The position numbers were made by a program, and so were the translations under genes. From Actinocrinis puniceicyclus (GTDB lineage: Bacteria; Actinomycetota; Actinomycetes; Streptomycetales; Catenulisporaceae), in assembly GCF_018283645.1 (NCBI RefSeq), contig NZ_JAGSXH010000027.1:1-59206 (forward strand): a stretch of DNA of 59,206 nt. Direction: 5' to 3'. This document shows positions 33,741 through 43,072 of this stretch, one piece after another. The notes below the pieces were generated by a model that was not told the DNA's origin, searched no databases, and worked only from the letters and a program-made list of their open reading frames with translations. How positions within the stretch are numbered: the first letter of the stretch is position 1; every line of letters starts with the position of its first letter.

Positions 33741-34943
33741 GTGACCGTCACCACCGAAGCCGAAGGGGTCTTCGCCGAGCCCTCGGCGACGCCGCTGGCG
33801 CTGTTGCTGCTCGGGCAGGCCGCCGACCCGCACAGCGAACGCGGCGTGGAATGCCCGGGCGACCTGCCCGCGCCGAGCGACCCCGACCTGGTGCAGCGCG
33901 CCGCGGCGGCGAAAGCGGCGCTGGGCGAGCGCGTTTTCGTGCTCGGGCACCACTACCAGCGCGACGAGGTGGTGCAGTTCGCCGACGTGACCGGCGACTC
34001 GTTCAAACTGGCCAGGGACGCCGCGGCGCGCCCGCAGGCCGAGTACGTCGTGTTCTGCGGTGTGCACTTCATGGCCGAGTCCGCGGACATCCTGACCGGG
34101 CCGGACCAGCAGGTGGTGTTGCCGGACCTGGCCGCGGGCTGCTCCATGGCGGACATGGCCACCGCGGAGCAGGTCGAGCAGTGCTGGGACACGCTGACCG
34201 CACTCGCCGAACGCGACGGACGCGGTATCGAACGGGTGATCCCGGTCTCGTACATGAACTCCTCAGCCGACATCAAGGCGTTCACCGGACGGCACGGTGG
34301 CACGATCTGCACCTCCTCCAACGCCGAGCGCGCCCTGCGCTGGGCCTACGAGCAGGGCGAGCAGGTCCTGTTCCTGCCCGACCAGCACCTCGGCCGCAAC
34401 ACCGCGATCCGGCAGCTGGGCTTCGCGCCGAGCGATTGCGTGCTCTACAACCCGTACAAGCCGAACGGCGGGCTGACGGACGCTCAGCTGCGCGAGGCGA
34501 AGCTGATCCTGTGGCGCGGGCACTGTTCGGTGCACGGCCGCTTCACGGAGCAGTGCGTGGACGAGGTGCGCGAACTGATTCCGGACGTGAACGTGCTCGT
34601 ACATCCGGAGTGCCGCCACGAGGTCGTGCAGAAGGCGGACTACGTCGGCTCGACGGAGTACATCATCAAGACGCTGGAAGCGGCCGCGCCCGGTACCGCG
34701 TGGGCGATCGGCACGGAGCTGAACCTGGTGCGTCGCCTGGCCGACGCGCATCCCGACAAGCGGATCGTCTTCCTGGACAAGTCGGTGTGCTACTGCTCGA
34801 CGATGAACCGGATCGACCTGCCGCACCTGGTGTGGACTCTCGAATCGCTGGTCGCCGGCAAGGTGGTCAACCGGATCACGGTCGACCCGGAGACGGCGCG
34901 CTACTCGCGGCTCGCGCTGGAGCAGATGCTCGCGCTGCCGTAG
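33741..34943 (+). CDS. nadA: Quinolinate synthase NadA
   Basis: A 400-residue enzyme that condenses iminoaspartate and dihydroxyacetone phosphate to quinolinate in NAD synthesis. The 4Fe-4S ligands are in VFCGVHFMAESADIL, ICTSSNAERALRW and CYCSTMNRIDLPH; the GHHYQRDEVVQ substrate motif is also present. It starts at GTG 33741, 5 nt after GGGAGG. nadB and nadC are not in the window. It is divergent from erpA and convergent with the EEP-fold gene. Confidence 0.95.
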   Translation: MTVTTEAEGVFAEPSATPLALLLLGQAADPHSERGVECPGDLPAPSDPDLVQRAAAAKAALGERVFVLGHHYQRDEVVQFADVTGDSFKLARDAAARPQAEYVVFCGVHFMAESADILTGPDQQVVLPDLAAGCSMADMATAEQVEQCWDTLTALAERDGRGIERVIPVSYMNSSADIKAFTGRHGGTICTSSNAERALRWAYEQGEQVLFLPDQHLGRNTAIRQLGFAPSDCVLYNPYKPNGGLTDAQLREAKLILWRGHCSVHGRFTEQCVDEVRELIPDVNVLVHPECRHEVVQKADYVGSTEYIIKTLEAAAPGTAWAIGTELNLVRRLADAHPDKRIVFLDKSVCYCSTMNRIDLPHLVWTLESLVAGKVVNRITVDPETARYSRLALEQMLALP

Positions 34944-34961
34944 CGGGTCCGGCCGGGCCGG

Positions 34962-36149
34962 CTACAGATGCAGGTCGATCTCGATCGGAAGATGCGACTT
35001 GCCTCCCGAGAGGGCCGGCAGCACCACGGACCGCACCGGCGTGCCGCCGCGCAGCAGCAGGTCGTCGAGGCGCACGGCCGGGAACTCGGCGGGCCAGGTG
35101 AAGCCGAAGCCGCTGCCCGCGGCCGCCTGCGCCGAGGTCAGGCCGAGCCCGGAGCTGAGCTGGGAGAAGCGCCGGTCGGTCTGCGCGACGTTGATGTCGC
35201 CGACCACGGCCAGCCTCGGCGCCGCGTCCGCGGATACCGTCTTCGCCAGCCTGGTGACCGCCTCGTCGCGCACTTTCGCGAAACCCTGGTCGCCGAGCAC
35301 CGGCTGGGGGATGTGCACCACGTAGAACACGAGCGGGCCCTGCGGCGTGGTGACCGTCACACGCAGCGCGCCGACCACGACGTGCGGGACCGCGGCGACC
35401 AGACTCGGATTCGCGTCGTTCGCGTCGTCCGCGGCGGCCGTGGTGCTGGTCGCCAGGTCGACCCCGCGAGCGTCCGCGATCGGATAGCGGCTCCACACTC
35501 CGAACTCGTACTGCGTGACGTGGTAGCCGTACGCCGCATTCAGGTTCTGCGACGCCGACGACGTCGCGAGTGCGGGCGTCAGGTGCTCAAGCGCTACCAC
35601 GTCCGCGTGCTGGTTCGGGCCCAGTTGCCCGACCCCGGCCAACTCCACGCTGGAGGCGTTGACGTCCTCGCTGATCACCCGCAGGTTCGCGGGGATCGGG
35701 TCGCCGCGGGGGAACAGCTGCGGGCCGTAGCCGCCGAGCCAGACCGCGGTGGCCGCCACGGTGGCGAACAGCGCGCGTAGCGAACGCGCAGCCAGCGCGG
35801 CGATCAGCAGCAGCGCGGTGGGCACCGCGAGCCACGGCAGCCAGGTCTCCAGCAGCGAGGCGATACCGGCACTGTCGGGCAGGAACCGGTGACCGATCAG
35901 GAAGGCGGCGATGGCCCAGCCGAGCACCGCGACCGCGGTGCCTATCTGCCGGCGCGCGGACGGCCAGGGACGGCCTTCCCCGACGACGGGCCCCGGCCCC
36001 GGAGCCGGCGGCTCCACGCCGTAAGGCAGCGTCGGCTCGTATCCGTAGGAGTCGCTGGGATCCACACCGTCCTCGCCACTGCGCTGGCCCGGGAGGATCG
36101 GAGTCCCCTGTTCCACACCGCCGGCTGCCCGCTGCGGCTCGACCGACAC
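34962..36149 (-). CDS. Membrane-anchored EEP (endo/exonuclease/phosphatase) fold protein
   Basis: A 395-residue protein. An acidic, Pro-rich cytoplasmic N-terminus is followed by three hydrophobic helices (about residues 65-155) and an extracytoplasmic EEP domain. Family positions are seen as ALEHL, VVHIPQP, VVGDINVAQTDRRF, a RLDDLLLRG strand and GKSHLPIEIDL at the end. Several are off-consensus: GDINV where active members have GDFNA, and SHLPI where they have SDHxPV. Activity is therefore uncertain. GTG 36149 is preferred because GGAGGG lies 7 nt upstream. Confidence 0.78.
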   Translation of the reverse strand: MSVEPQRAAGGVEQGTPILPGQRSGEDGVDPSDSYGYEPTLPYGVEPPAPGPGPVVGEGRPWPSARRQIGTAVAVLGWAIAAFLIGHRFLPDSAGIASLLETWLPWLAVPTALLLIAALAARSLRALFATVAATAVWLGGYGPQLFPRGDPIPANLRVISEDVNASSVELAGVGQLGPNQHADVVALEHLTPALATSSASQNLNAAYGYHVTQYEFGVWSRYPIADARGVDLATSTTAAADDANDANPSLVAAVPHVVVGALRVTVTTPQGPLVFYVVHIPQPVLGDQGFAKVRDEAVTRLAKTVSADAAPRLAVVGDINVAQTDRRFSQLSSGLGLTSAQAAAGSGFGFTWPAEFPAVRLDDLLLRGGTPVRSVVLPALSGGKSHLPIEIDLHL

Positions 36150-36325
36150 TGCGCTTCCCTCCGCCAATCGCCGAAGTCGAGCACGAGCGTAGCGGTTGAC
36201 CGGCGCACGGTGCCAAGCGCGCGGCGGGAATCGTGGCAGAGGTGTGACGCGGTCACGAGGCCGTCACACGGGGCGTGGCGCGCCGGCCGGCCGTTTCCGC
36301 CACGCCGTGCCCGCCACAGACCCTG

Positions 36326-36895
36326 TCACAGACCCGGAGCGCCCCAGACCGGGAACCAGCGCGCCAGGTCCTTCTCCAGCGGCAGGTCCGCGCCGATCTC
36401 CGTCTTGACCTGGAGTTCGAGGGCGTTGTCGCGGTGCGGCTCGCCCTGCGGGGCGAAGGGGTAGAAGGTGCCCTTCTTGTACAGGTACACCAGGCCCAGC
36501 CGGCGGCCCTGCGGATCCTCAAAAGAGAGCAGGGTGCACAGCAGGTACGGGCCGAAGCCGTTGTCCTGCAACGAGGAGTTGACCGCGTGCACGTCCGTCA
36601 CCAGGTCCGAGATCTGCTCCGGTTCGCGGTGCACCAGCAGCCAGGTGTAGCCGTACTTGTCCTTGGAGACCTCGACCTTCGGACCGTCGAAGCCCTCGAT
36701 CAGCTGCTCGACGTCGGCCTCGACCTGCGCGAAGGCGCCGCCCTCCGCCTTGCGGTAGCAGACCGCGCCGTAACCGGTCGGCTTGAAGCCGAGCGAGACC
36801 TCCAGGGTGAGCGCGGCGTTGGGCACCGCGAACAGGTGGTCCAGGTTGGGCTGCACCGGCTTGGTGCGGCCGAGCAGCGTGTCGAGGAATCCCAT
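36326..36895 (-). CDS. pspAB: PspA-associated protein PspAB
   Basis: A 189-residue protein with the typical start MGFLDTLLGRTKP and a two-part alpha/beta body (family end KDLARWFPVWGAPGL). It is found with PspA in actinobacteria; the molecular role is unknown. It follows htpX here, giving the order pspA-pspAA-htpX-pspAB. Confidence 0.88.
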   Translation of the reverse strand: MGFLDTLLGRTKPVQPNLDHLFAVPNAALTLEVSLGFKPTGYGAVCYRKAEGGAFAQVEADVEQLIEGFDGPKVEVSKDKYGYTWLLVHREPEQISDLVTDVHAVNSSLQDNGFGPYLLCTLLSFEDPQGRRLGLVYLYKKGTFYPFAPQGEPHRDNALELQVKTEIGADLPLEKDLARWFPVWGAPGL

Positions 36896-36953
36896 GACGG
36901 GCGGGCCCCTTGGTCGAGTGGGTCGGACGGGTTGGGACGCGGCTGGCGGCGGC

Positions 36954-37874
36954 TCAGTGACCGAGCTGCTGGGAGATCTTGGACAGCTGCGCGATGCGCT
37001 TCTCCGTGCTCGGGTGCGAGGACAGCAGCGTCTTGGCCGTATCCCGGTTGAACGCCGGCGTGAAGTAGAACGCGTTGAACGGCTGCGCCTGGCGCAGGTC
37101 CTGGGTGGGGATCCTGGCCACGTCGCCGGTGATCTTCTGCAGCGCGGAGGCCAGCGCCGAGGGATTGCCGGTCAGCAGGGCCCCGGCCCGGTCGGCCGCC
37201 AGTTCGCGGTAGCGCGAGAGCGCCATCGTCAGCAGGAACGAGATCGCGTAGGTGATCATGGAGACCAGCAGGATGATCAGCTGCACCGGCACCCCGCCGT
37301 CCCGGTCGTCGCGCCGGTCGCCGCCCAGGCCGAACCAGAACGCCATGCGCGCCACCAGGCCCGCCAGGATGCCGAGGAACGAGGCGATCGTGATGACCAG
37401 CACGTCCCGGTGCGCGACGTGGGAGAGTTCGTGCGCGAGGACGCCCTCGAACTCCTGCTCGGTCAGCCGGCCGGTGCGCCACTGGTCGTAGAGCCCGGTG
37501 GTCACGCAGATCACCGCGTTCTTCGGGCTGCGCCCGGTGGCGAAGGCGTTGGGCATCGGGGTCTGGGCGACGGCGACGCGCGGCTTGGGCATGTCCGCCA
37601 TCGCGCACAGCCGGTCAACCACACCGTGCAGGTCGGGGTACTGCTGCGGGGTCACCTCGCGGGCGCCCATGGCGAAGGCGGCGATCTTGTCCGAGAAGAA
37701 GAACTGGAGGAACAGGATCACGCCGGCGATGACCAGCACCACCGGCAGGCTGCGCGCGGGCACGAACGCGACGAGGGCCGCGACGAACGCCACGGCCAGC
37801 GCGCCGATGAGGAACATGACGAAGACCATCCGGGAGGTCAGACCCCGGTCTGGCGCGAACCTCGTCCTGGCCAC
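36954..37874 (-). CDS. htpX: Membrane zinc metalloprotease HtpX
   Basis: A 306-residue M48 protease with four hydrophobic segments. The zinc site is HELSH in VLAHELSHVAHRD, and the third ligand Glu is in RYRELAADRAGA. It degrades damaged membrane proteins. Its place between pspAA and pspAB ties it to the phage-shock-type envelope response. It starts at GTG 37874. Confidence 0.93.
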   Translation of the reverse strand: MARTRFAPDRGLTSRMVFVMFLIGALAVAFVAALVAFVPARSLPVVLVIAGVILFLQFFFSDKIAAFAMGAREVTPQQYPDLHGVVDRLCAMADMPKPRVAVAQTPMPNAFATGRSPKNAVICVTTGLYDQWRTGRLTEQEFEGVLAHELSHVAHRDVLVITIASFLGILAGLVARMAFWFGLGGDRRDDRDGGVPVQLIILLVSMITYAISFLLTMALSRYRELAADRAGALLTGNPSALASALQKITGDVARIPTQDLRQAQPFNAFYFTPAFNRDTAKTLLSSHPSTEKRIAQLSKISQQLGH

Positions 37875-38035
37875 GGATGTCGCCGTCCTTCCGAAACTGT
37901 CCGCGGACCGACTGAATCGAATCGGTCCGTGCTGTCATCAGGCACAACGGGCTTTCGGGCGGGGAAGTTCCCCGCCCGGACCGGGTGGAGGGCATGCGGA
38001 AGCCCGGGCGCGGGGGCGAGCGCCCAGGCCCCGGC

Positions 38036-38314
38036 CTAACCGGGGATGAGCCCGTCGCTGGAAAGCAGGTCCCGCACCTCGTCGAGCGAGGAGTCGGCGC
38101 TGGGCAGGATGAAGTCGCTCGGCTTGATCTCCTCTACCGGCATTGGTTCGCCCAGTTCGCGCACGCGCGCCAGCAGCGCGTCCATGGCGGCGCGGAACTT
38201 GGCGTCCTCGCCGTCACGGACGGCTGCCAACAGCTCGTTGTCGAGCTTGTTCAGCTCGTCGAGGTGGTCCTGCTGGAGGGTCAGCTGTCCCTCGCCGAGG
38301 ATGCGGACGATCAC
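38036..38314 (-). CDS. pspAA: PspA-associated protein PspAA
   Basis: A 92-residue protein that begins MIVRILGEGQL and has a helical hairpin ending in a SDFILPSADSSLDEVR segment, the pattern of the actinobacterial PspAA family. Its ATG overlaps the pspA stop (ATGA), so the two are translationally coupled. Confidence 0.88.
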   Translation of the reverse strand: MIVRILGEGQLTLQQDHLDELNKLDNELLAAVRDGEDAKFRAAMDALLARVRELGEPMPVEEIKPSDFILPSADSSLDEVRDLLSSDGLIPG

Positions 38315-39117
38315 TTGGCGTCGCCCTCCTTGACCTCTTCCGCGTCCTGGATCGTGCCGGGCTTGGCCACGCCCGAGGCGCCGGGCTCCAGCTGCTTGGT
38401 CGCGCCGCCGGCCAGTTCCAGCTTCATCCGCTCCAGTTCGTTGTCCACGCCGGCGCCGCCGGAGAGGCGGTTGAGCTCGGCGTCGATGTCGTCGCCGGTG
38501 GTCAGCGCCGCCAGCTGGTCGTCCAGCGCACCGGACGCGGTCAGTTCGGTCATCGCGTCGGCGCGGGCCTGGAGCTGGGCGGTCTTGTCCTGCGCCCGCT
38601 GGATCGCCATGCCGACGTCGCCCATCTCCTCGGAGATGCCGGTGAGGGTCTCGGCGATTCGGGTCTGCGCCTGGGCGGCGGTGTAGTTGGCCTTGATCGT
38701 CTCCTTCTGCGTACGGAACGCGTCCACCTTGGCCTGCGCGCCCTTCACGGCCCTGGTCAGATTCTCCTCCTGCTTGACCAGGTTCTCGTGCTGCGGGGTG
38801 AGCGTGGCGATCTGCTGCTGCACCTCGGCGCGCCGCGTCAGCGCGTCACGGGCCAGGTCCTCGCGGCCCATCTCCAGTGCCCGGCGGGCTTGCTGCTCGC
38901 GCTTGCCGGCGTCCTGCTGGACCTGCTTGATCTGCAGCTCGATCCGCTTACGCGCGGTGGCGACGTCAGCGAGCGAGCGGCGCAGCTGGGTCATGTTCTC
39001 CAACTGCTTCTGGTACGCGTAGTCCAGCGTCTCGCGCGGATCCTCATACTTGTCCAGGGCTTTGTTCGCCTTGGACTTGAAGATCAAGGACATGCGCTTC
39101 ATGACTCCATCGGCCAT
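38311..39117 (-). CDS. pspA: PspA/IM30 family envelope-stress protein
   Basis: A 268-residue, almost fully helical protein with the PspA/Vipp1 core: an amphipathic start (MKRMSLIFKSKANKALDKYE) that can bind stressed membrane, followed by a long coiled coil. The tail is a disordered Gly/Ala/Glu-rich segment. First gene of pspA-pspAA-htpX-pspAB. It starts at ATG 39117 or ATG 39102; GGAGGG is close to the first. Confidence 0.92.
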   Translation of the reverse strand: MADGVMKRMSLIFKSKANKALDKYEDPRETLDYAYQKQLENMTQLRRSLADVATARKRIELQIKQVQQDAGKREQQARRALEMGREDLARDALTRRAEVQQQIATLTPQHENLVKQEENLTRAVKGAQAKVDAFRTQKETIKANYTAAQAQTRIAETLTGISEEMGDVGMAIQRAQDKTAQLQARADAMTELTASGALDDQLAALTTGDDIDAELNRLSGGAGVDNELERMKLELAGGATKQLEPGASGVAKPGTIQDAEEVKEGDAK

Positions 39118-39339
39118 GGGCCCTCCAGGTCCCCCTTAAGCGGCGCCGTGCGGCGGCTTTTGCGGTCAGTGACCACGATAGTTCTTTGCATCCACGCTGG
39201 GCCAACCAAACCGGGCCGACCGCACCGCCCTCGCGCGACAGTGATCGGGAGGCTGAGTGAATCCTGCCACCGGGACGTCGCGGCGCTGCGCAGCGGGTGC
39301 GGGTTATGTGCCAGGCCGCCGACCGTTTACGCTTCCCTC

Positions 39340-39951
39340 GTGTTCCGACGACGTTCTGCCGACGAAGCCGTGGCCGACGACGCGCCCCGAGAGTCCGCGC
39401 CGCAGTCCGCGACGACCGGCCAGCGCTACAGCCAGCCCAAGGGCCGCCCCACGCCGACCAGGCGCGAAGCCGAGGCCGCCCGCAAGGCGCGGCTCGGTCA
39501 GCTGCCGACGGACCCGCGGGAGCGCCGGCGCGCGGAGCGTTCCGCGCGCAACGAGGCTTATCAGCGGCAGCGCAAGGCGCTGCGCAGCGGTGACGCCAGG
39601 AACTTCCCGGCGCGAGACCAGGGTCCGGCGCGCGCGTTCATCCGCGACTACGTGGACGGCCGGCTGCGGATGCTGGAGTTCCTGATGCCGATCGTCGTCG
39701 TCGCCTGGTTCACCCTGATCCTGCGCAGCGCCTCGATCTACATCTACGCCTCGTTCGCGATGGAACTGGTGGTCGTCGTCGGGATCGTGTTCGGCATCCT
39801 GCTGAACTTCCGGGTCAAGCGCGAGGTGCGGACCCGTTTCGGCGAGGAAAACGTGCGCGGATCCGGGTTCTACGCCTTCTCCCGCGCCGCGATGCCGCGC
39901 TTCCTGCGCCAGCCGCGGCCGACCGTGACCTTCACCGGGAAAGCGAAGTAG
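39340..39951 (+). CDS. DUF3043 membrane protein
   Basis: A 203-residue protein with a basic N-terminal half (about 115 residues, PKGRPTPTRREAEAARKAR) and two membrane helices (about 120-165), ending in a conserved FYAFSRAAMPRFLRQPRP motif. DUF3043 is almost confined to actinobacteria, with unknown function. It starts at GTG 39340 (FRRRSADEA), the usual family start. It is divergent from pspA. Confidence 0.85.
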   Translation: MFRRRSADEAVADDAPRESAPQSATTGQRYSQPKGRPTPTRREAEAARKARLGQLPTDPRERRRAERSARNEAYQRQRKALRSGDARNFPARDQGPARAFIRDYVDGRLRMLEFLMPIVVVAWFTLILRSASIYIYASFAMELVVVVGIVFGILLNFRVKREVRTRFGEENVRGSGFYAFSRAAMPRFLRQPRPTVTFTGKAK

Positions 39952-39982
39952 CCACGCTGCGGCGGCGGAGTACGTTGGGCCC

Positions 39983-40978
39983 ATGGAGTTCCGACACCTC
40001 GGCCGCAGCGGCCTTGTCATCAGCGAGATCGCGTACGGCAACTGGATCACCCACGGCAACCAGGTGGAAGCGGAGGCCGCGCACGCCTGCGTGCGAGCCG
40101 CCCTCGAAGCCGGCATAACCACGTTCGACACCGCGGATGTCTACGCGGGCACCAGGGCGGAGACCGTCCTCGGCGACGCGCTCAAGGGGCAGCGGCGGGA
40201 AGGCCTGGAGATCTTCACCAAGGTCTTCTGGCCTACCGGTCCGGGCCGCAACGACCGGGGTCTGTCCCGAAAGCACATCCTGGAGTCGATCAACGGCTCA
40301 CTGCGCCGGCTGCAGACGGACTACGTCGACCTCTACCAGGCGCACCGTTACGACCACTCGACCCCGCTCGAAGAGACGATGCAGGCCTTCGCCGACGTCG
40401 TGCGCTCGGGCAAAGCGCTCTACATCGGGGTGTCCGAGTGGAACGCCGCGCAGATCCGCGCGGCGGCGGACCTGGCCCGGCAGCTGGGTGTCCCGCTGAT
40501 CTCCTCGCAGCCGCAGTACAGCATGCTGTGGCGGGTGATCGAGGCCGAGGTCGTGCCTGCCTGCGAGGAACTCGGCATCGGCCAGATCGTCTGGTCGCCG
40601 ATCGCGCAGGGTGTGCTCACCGGCAAGTACCTGCCCGGTAAGCCGCCGCCGGCCGGCTCGCGCGCCACCGACCCGGTCGGCGGCAACTTCGTCAAGGAAC
40701 TGCTGAACGACGACGTGCTCGCGCGGGTGCGGCAGTTGGCGCCGCTGGCGCAGGAGGCCGGTCTGACGATGGCTCAGCTCGCCGTGGCGTGGGTGTTGCA
40801 GAACCGGAACGTCTCGGCGGCGATCATCGGCGCCTCCCGGCCCGGGCAGGTCGAGGAGAACGTCAAGGCCGCCGGCGTGAAGCTGGACGACGGTCTGCTC
40901 AAGCGGATCGACGAGATCCTTGAGCCGGTCGTGCGGCGCGACCCCAAGCTGACGGTGTCTCCGCCCAAGCGGCCTTAG
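39983..40978 (+). CDS. Aldo/keto reductase (Kv-beta-like branch)
   Basis: A 331-residue TIM-barrel NADPH-dependent reductase. The catalytic tetrad is complete: Asp and Tyr in DTADVYAG, Lys in IFTKVFW, His in YQAHRYD. The sequence is closest in pattern to the Kv-beta/YghZ branch (MEFRHLGRSGLVISEIAYGNW). The substrate is unknown. It is a single gene, followed by a strong terminator. Confidence 0.92.
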   Translation: MEFRHLGRSGLVISEIAYGNWITHGNQVEAEAAHACVRAALEAGITTFDTADVYAGTRAETVLGDALKGQRREGLEIFTKVFWPTGPGRNDRGLSRKHILESINGSLRRLQTDYVDLYQAHRYDHSTPLEETMQAFADVVRSGKALYIGVSEWNAAQIRAAADLARQLGVPLISSQPQYSMLWRVIEAEVVPACEELGIGQIVWSPIAQGVLTGKYLPGKPPPAGSRATDPVGGNFVKELLNDDVLARVRQLAPLAQEAGLTMAQLAVAWVLQNRNVSAAIIGASRPGQVEENVKAAGVKLDDGLLKRIDEILEPVVRRDPKLTVSPPKRP

Positions 40979-40985
40979 CGGGAGT

Positions 40986-41009
40986 TTGGTCTGGTTGAAA
41001 CCAGACCAA
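40986..41009. terminator. Terminator after the aldo/keto reductase gene
   Basis: TTGGTCTGGTT (40986-40996) and AACCAGACCAA (40999-41009) are perfectly complementary; the two innermost pairs open to give a 4-nt loop. It lies between convergent genes and may serve both. Confidence 0.68.
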
Positions 41010-41053
41010 GCGCCCGCTTCGAAGCCCCCTGGGCCGCTTCGCCGCCACCCGGC

Positions 41054-41278
41054 TCAGGCGGGCGGGGACTCCTGGAGCGACATGGGGCCGTACACCACGG
41101 CCCCATCCTCCAGGAGGGTGACCTGCTCGACCTCGGCGGCCAGCAGCTCCGGCCAGTTCTCGCCGATCCAGGTCTCCGCGTCGCCCTGGGTCGAGAAGGC
41201 GGCGTGCTCGCCCTCGACCGGGACGACCGGCTCGACCTCGGCGCCGGCAGCGTTCTCGTACCGCCATGTGAAAGCCAT
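41054..41278 (-). CDS. Small conserved hypothetical protein
   Basis: A 74-residue protein that begins AFTWRYENAAG and is acidic overall, with a beta-rich start and a helix (DAETWIGENWPELL). Similar short proteins are common in actinomycetes; no function is known. ATG 41278 is preferred to the longer frame, which would overlap the cobU start. Confidence 0.7.
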   Translation of the reverse strand: MAFTWRYENAAGAEVEPVVPVEGEHAAFSTQGDAETWIGENWPELLAAEVEQVTLLEDGAVVYGPMSLQESPPA

Positions 41279-41307
41279 GGCCCCTACCTTAGCTAGGCGG
41301 CGAGCGA

Positions 41308-41940
41308 ATGCATTCCTGGACACCGCTACGTCAGAAGGCGGCGCAGCATTCCAACGAAGCACAGTGGCGTGCCCTCGTGCTCGGCGGGGCTCGATCAGGC
41401 AAGTCAGCGTTCGCCGAGCGTCTGCTCGCGGACGACGACGAGGTGCTATATGCGGCGACGGCTCCCCATTACGACGCGGATGACGAGTGGGCCGAACGGA
41501 TCGCGCGGCATCGGCAGCGGCGCCCGGCGTCGTGGGGCACGGTCGAACTGGGCCAGTCGCCGGCCGGGCTCGCCGACCTGCTGATCCGCGCCGATCGGAC
41601 GGTGCTGGTCGATTCGCTCACGCTTTGGCTGACCGCCGCGATGGATGCGGTGCACGCCTGGGACGACGATGCCTGGCGTGAAGGCGGCGCGCGGCAAGCG
41701 CTCGACGGCTTGACATCCGGCCTCGTCGACGCGTTCGAGAACTCGGCGCGCTCGGTGGTGCTCGTCAGCGACGAGGTCGGTTTCGGGGTGGTGCCCGAAT
41801 CGGCCGGGACGCGCCGCTTCCGCGACGAGCTCGGCCGGCTGAACCAGGCGGTGGCCGCGGTGGCCGACGAGGTGTCGCTGGTCGTGGCCGGGATCGCGGT
41901 GCGGCTGAAGCCGGGTCCGGGCGCCCTGGGCTCCGGCTGA
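41308..41940 (+). CDS. cobU: Adenosylcobinamide kinase/guanylyltransferase CobU
   Basis: A 210-residue enzyme that phosphorylates adenosylcobinamide and converts it to the GDP form. The P-loop is GGARSGKS; the ERIARHRQRRP segment carries the His expected to take the GMP, and the D-S-L-T-L-W Walker B-type segment follows. First gene of cobU-cobT-cobS. The start ATG 41308 has only a weak ribosome-binding site. Confidence 0.9.
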   Translation: MHSWTPLRQKAAQHSNEAQWRALVLGGARSGKSAFAERLLADDDEVLYAATAPHYDADDEWAERIARHRQRRPASWGTVELGQSPAGLADLLIRADRTVLVDSLTLWLTAAMDAVHAWDDDAWREGGARQALDGLTSGLVDAFENSARSVVLVSDEVGFGVVPESAGTRRFRDELGRLNQAVAAVADEVSLVVAGIAVRLKPGPGALGSG

Positions 41941-41959
41941 GGCGCTAGGCTCCCGGACG

Positions 41960-43054
41960 ATGGACACGACTGAGCTGGAGAAGTTCGCCGAGGGTGTGAC
42001 GCGGCCGGACGAGGCGGCCCGCGAGGCGGCGCGGGTGCGGTGGGCGGAGACGGTCGCGCTGCCGCCGCGGTCGTTCGGCCGGATCGAGACGCTGGCGCAG
42101 TGGCTCGCCGCGGTCCAGGGCGCGTGCCCGCCCCGGCAGCTGGAACAGGCGCGCGTGGTGCTGTTCGCCGGCGATCACGGCATCGCGCGGCACGGTGTGA
42201 GCGCCAATCCGCCGGAAGCGACCGCCGCCCTGGTGCGCCGGATCTCGCTGGGTGGCGGGCCGGTACAGGCGCTGGCCCGGACGCACCAGGCGTCGGTGCG
42301 CGTGGTGGACGTATCCGTGGACTGCGACACATCGGCCTTCGCCGATCTGCCCGCGGAGGTGACCGCGGGCCGGATCCGGCGCGGCACCGGGCGCATCGAC
42401 CAGGAGCGGGCCTGCGGCAGGGACGAGGCGGCGGCCGCTTTCCGGCTCGGGATCACGCTCGCGGACGCTGAGATCGACTCGGGCGCCGACCTGCTGATGC
42501 CCTCGCTGCTCGGCGTCGGGCATTCCACCCCGGCCGGAGTGCTGATCGGCGTGCTCACCGGTGCGGACGCGGCTGCGGTGACCGGTCGCGGCAGCGGCAT
42601 CGATGACAGGGCTTGGATCCGCAAGTGTGCGGCGGTGCGTGACGCGATGCGCGCGGCGCGGCCGGCGATCGCGGACCAGATCGAGTTGCTGGCGACGGCC
42701 GCGGGCCCCGACTTCGCGGCGGCGACCGGGTTCATCCTGCAGGCGGCGATCCGCCGGACCCCGGTGCTGCTGGACGGGATCGGCAGCTTGGCGTGCGCGC
42801 TGCTGGCGCAGCGCATCGCCTTCCGCACTCCGGACTGGCAGCTGGCGGCGCACGCGTCTGCGGAGCCGGCGCTTCAGAAGGCGATCGACCGGCTCGGACT
42901 GGAGCCGCTGCTGGACTTCAAGGTGCGTGCGGACGGCGGCTGCGCCGCGCTGCTTGCGCTTCCGTTGCTGCGCTCGGCGGTCACGATCCTCGCCGAGACC
43001 GGTTCGTATGCGGACGAGGGGTTGCCCGAGCCGTTGATGCGTTCGCGGCTCTGA
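41960..43054 (+). CDS. cobT: CobT-like phosphoribosyltransferase with altered active-site motifs
   Basis: A 364-residue member of the CobT family (nicotinate-nucleotide:dimethylbenzimidazole phosphoribosyltransferase), lying between cobU and cobS. The fold is clear from FAGDHGIARHGVSANPP, the GRGSGIDD motif and the end LALPLLRSA. Two hallmarks are changed. The loop usually GEMGIGNTT reads SLLGVGHST, and the usual RLGEGTGA, which holds the catalytic Glu, reads RADGGCAA. It may use another base, another substrate or be inactive. The operon position argues it still serves cobamide assembly. The motif comparison is from memory of the family. Confidence 0.85.
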   Translation: MDTTELEKFAEGVTRPDEAAREAARVRWAETVALPPRSFGRIETLAQWLAAVQGACPPRQLEQARVVLFAGDHGIARHGVSANPPEATAALVRRISLGGGPVQALARTHQASVRVVDVSVDCDTSAFADLPAEVTAGRIRRGTGRIDQERACGRDEAAAAFRLGITLADAEIDSGADLLMPSLLGVGHSTPAGVLIGVLTGADAAAVTGRGSGIDDRAWIRKCAAVRDAMRAARPAIADQIELLATAAGPDFAAATGFILQAAIRRTPVLLDGIGSLACALLAQRIAFRTPDWQLAAHASAEPALQKAIDRLGLEPLLDFKVRADGGCAALLALPLLRSAVTILAETGSYADEGLPEPLMRSRL

Positions 43055-43072
43055 TCGGCCGTCCGGGCGGAT

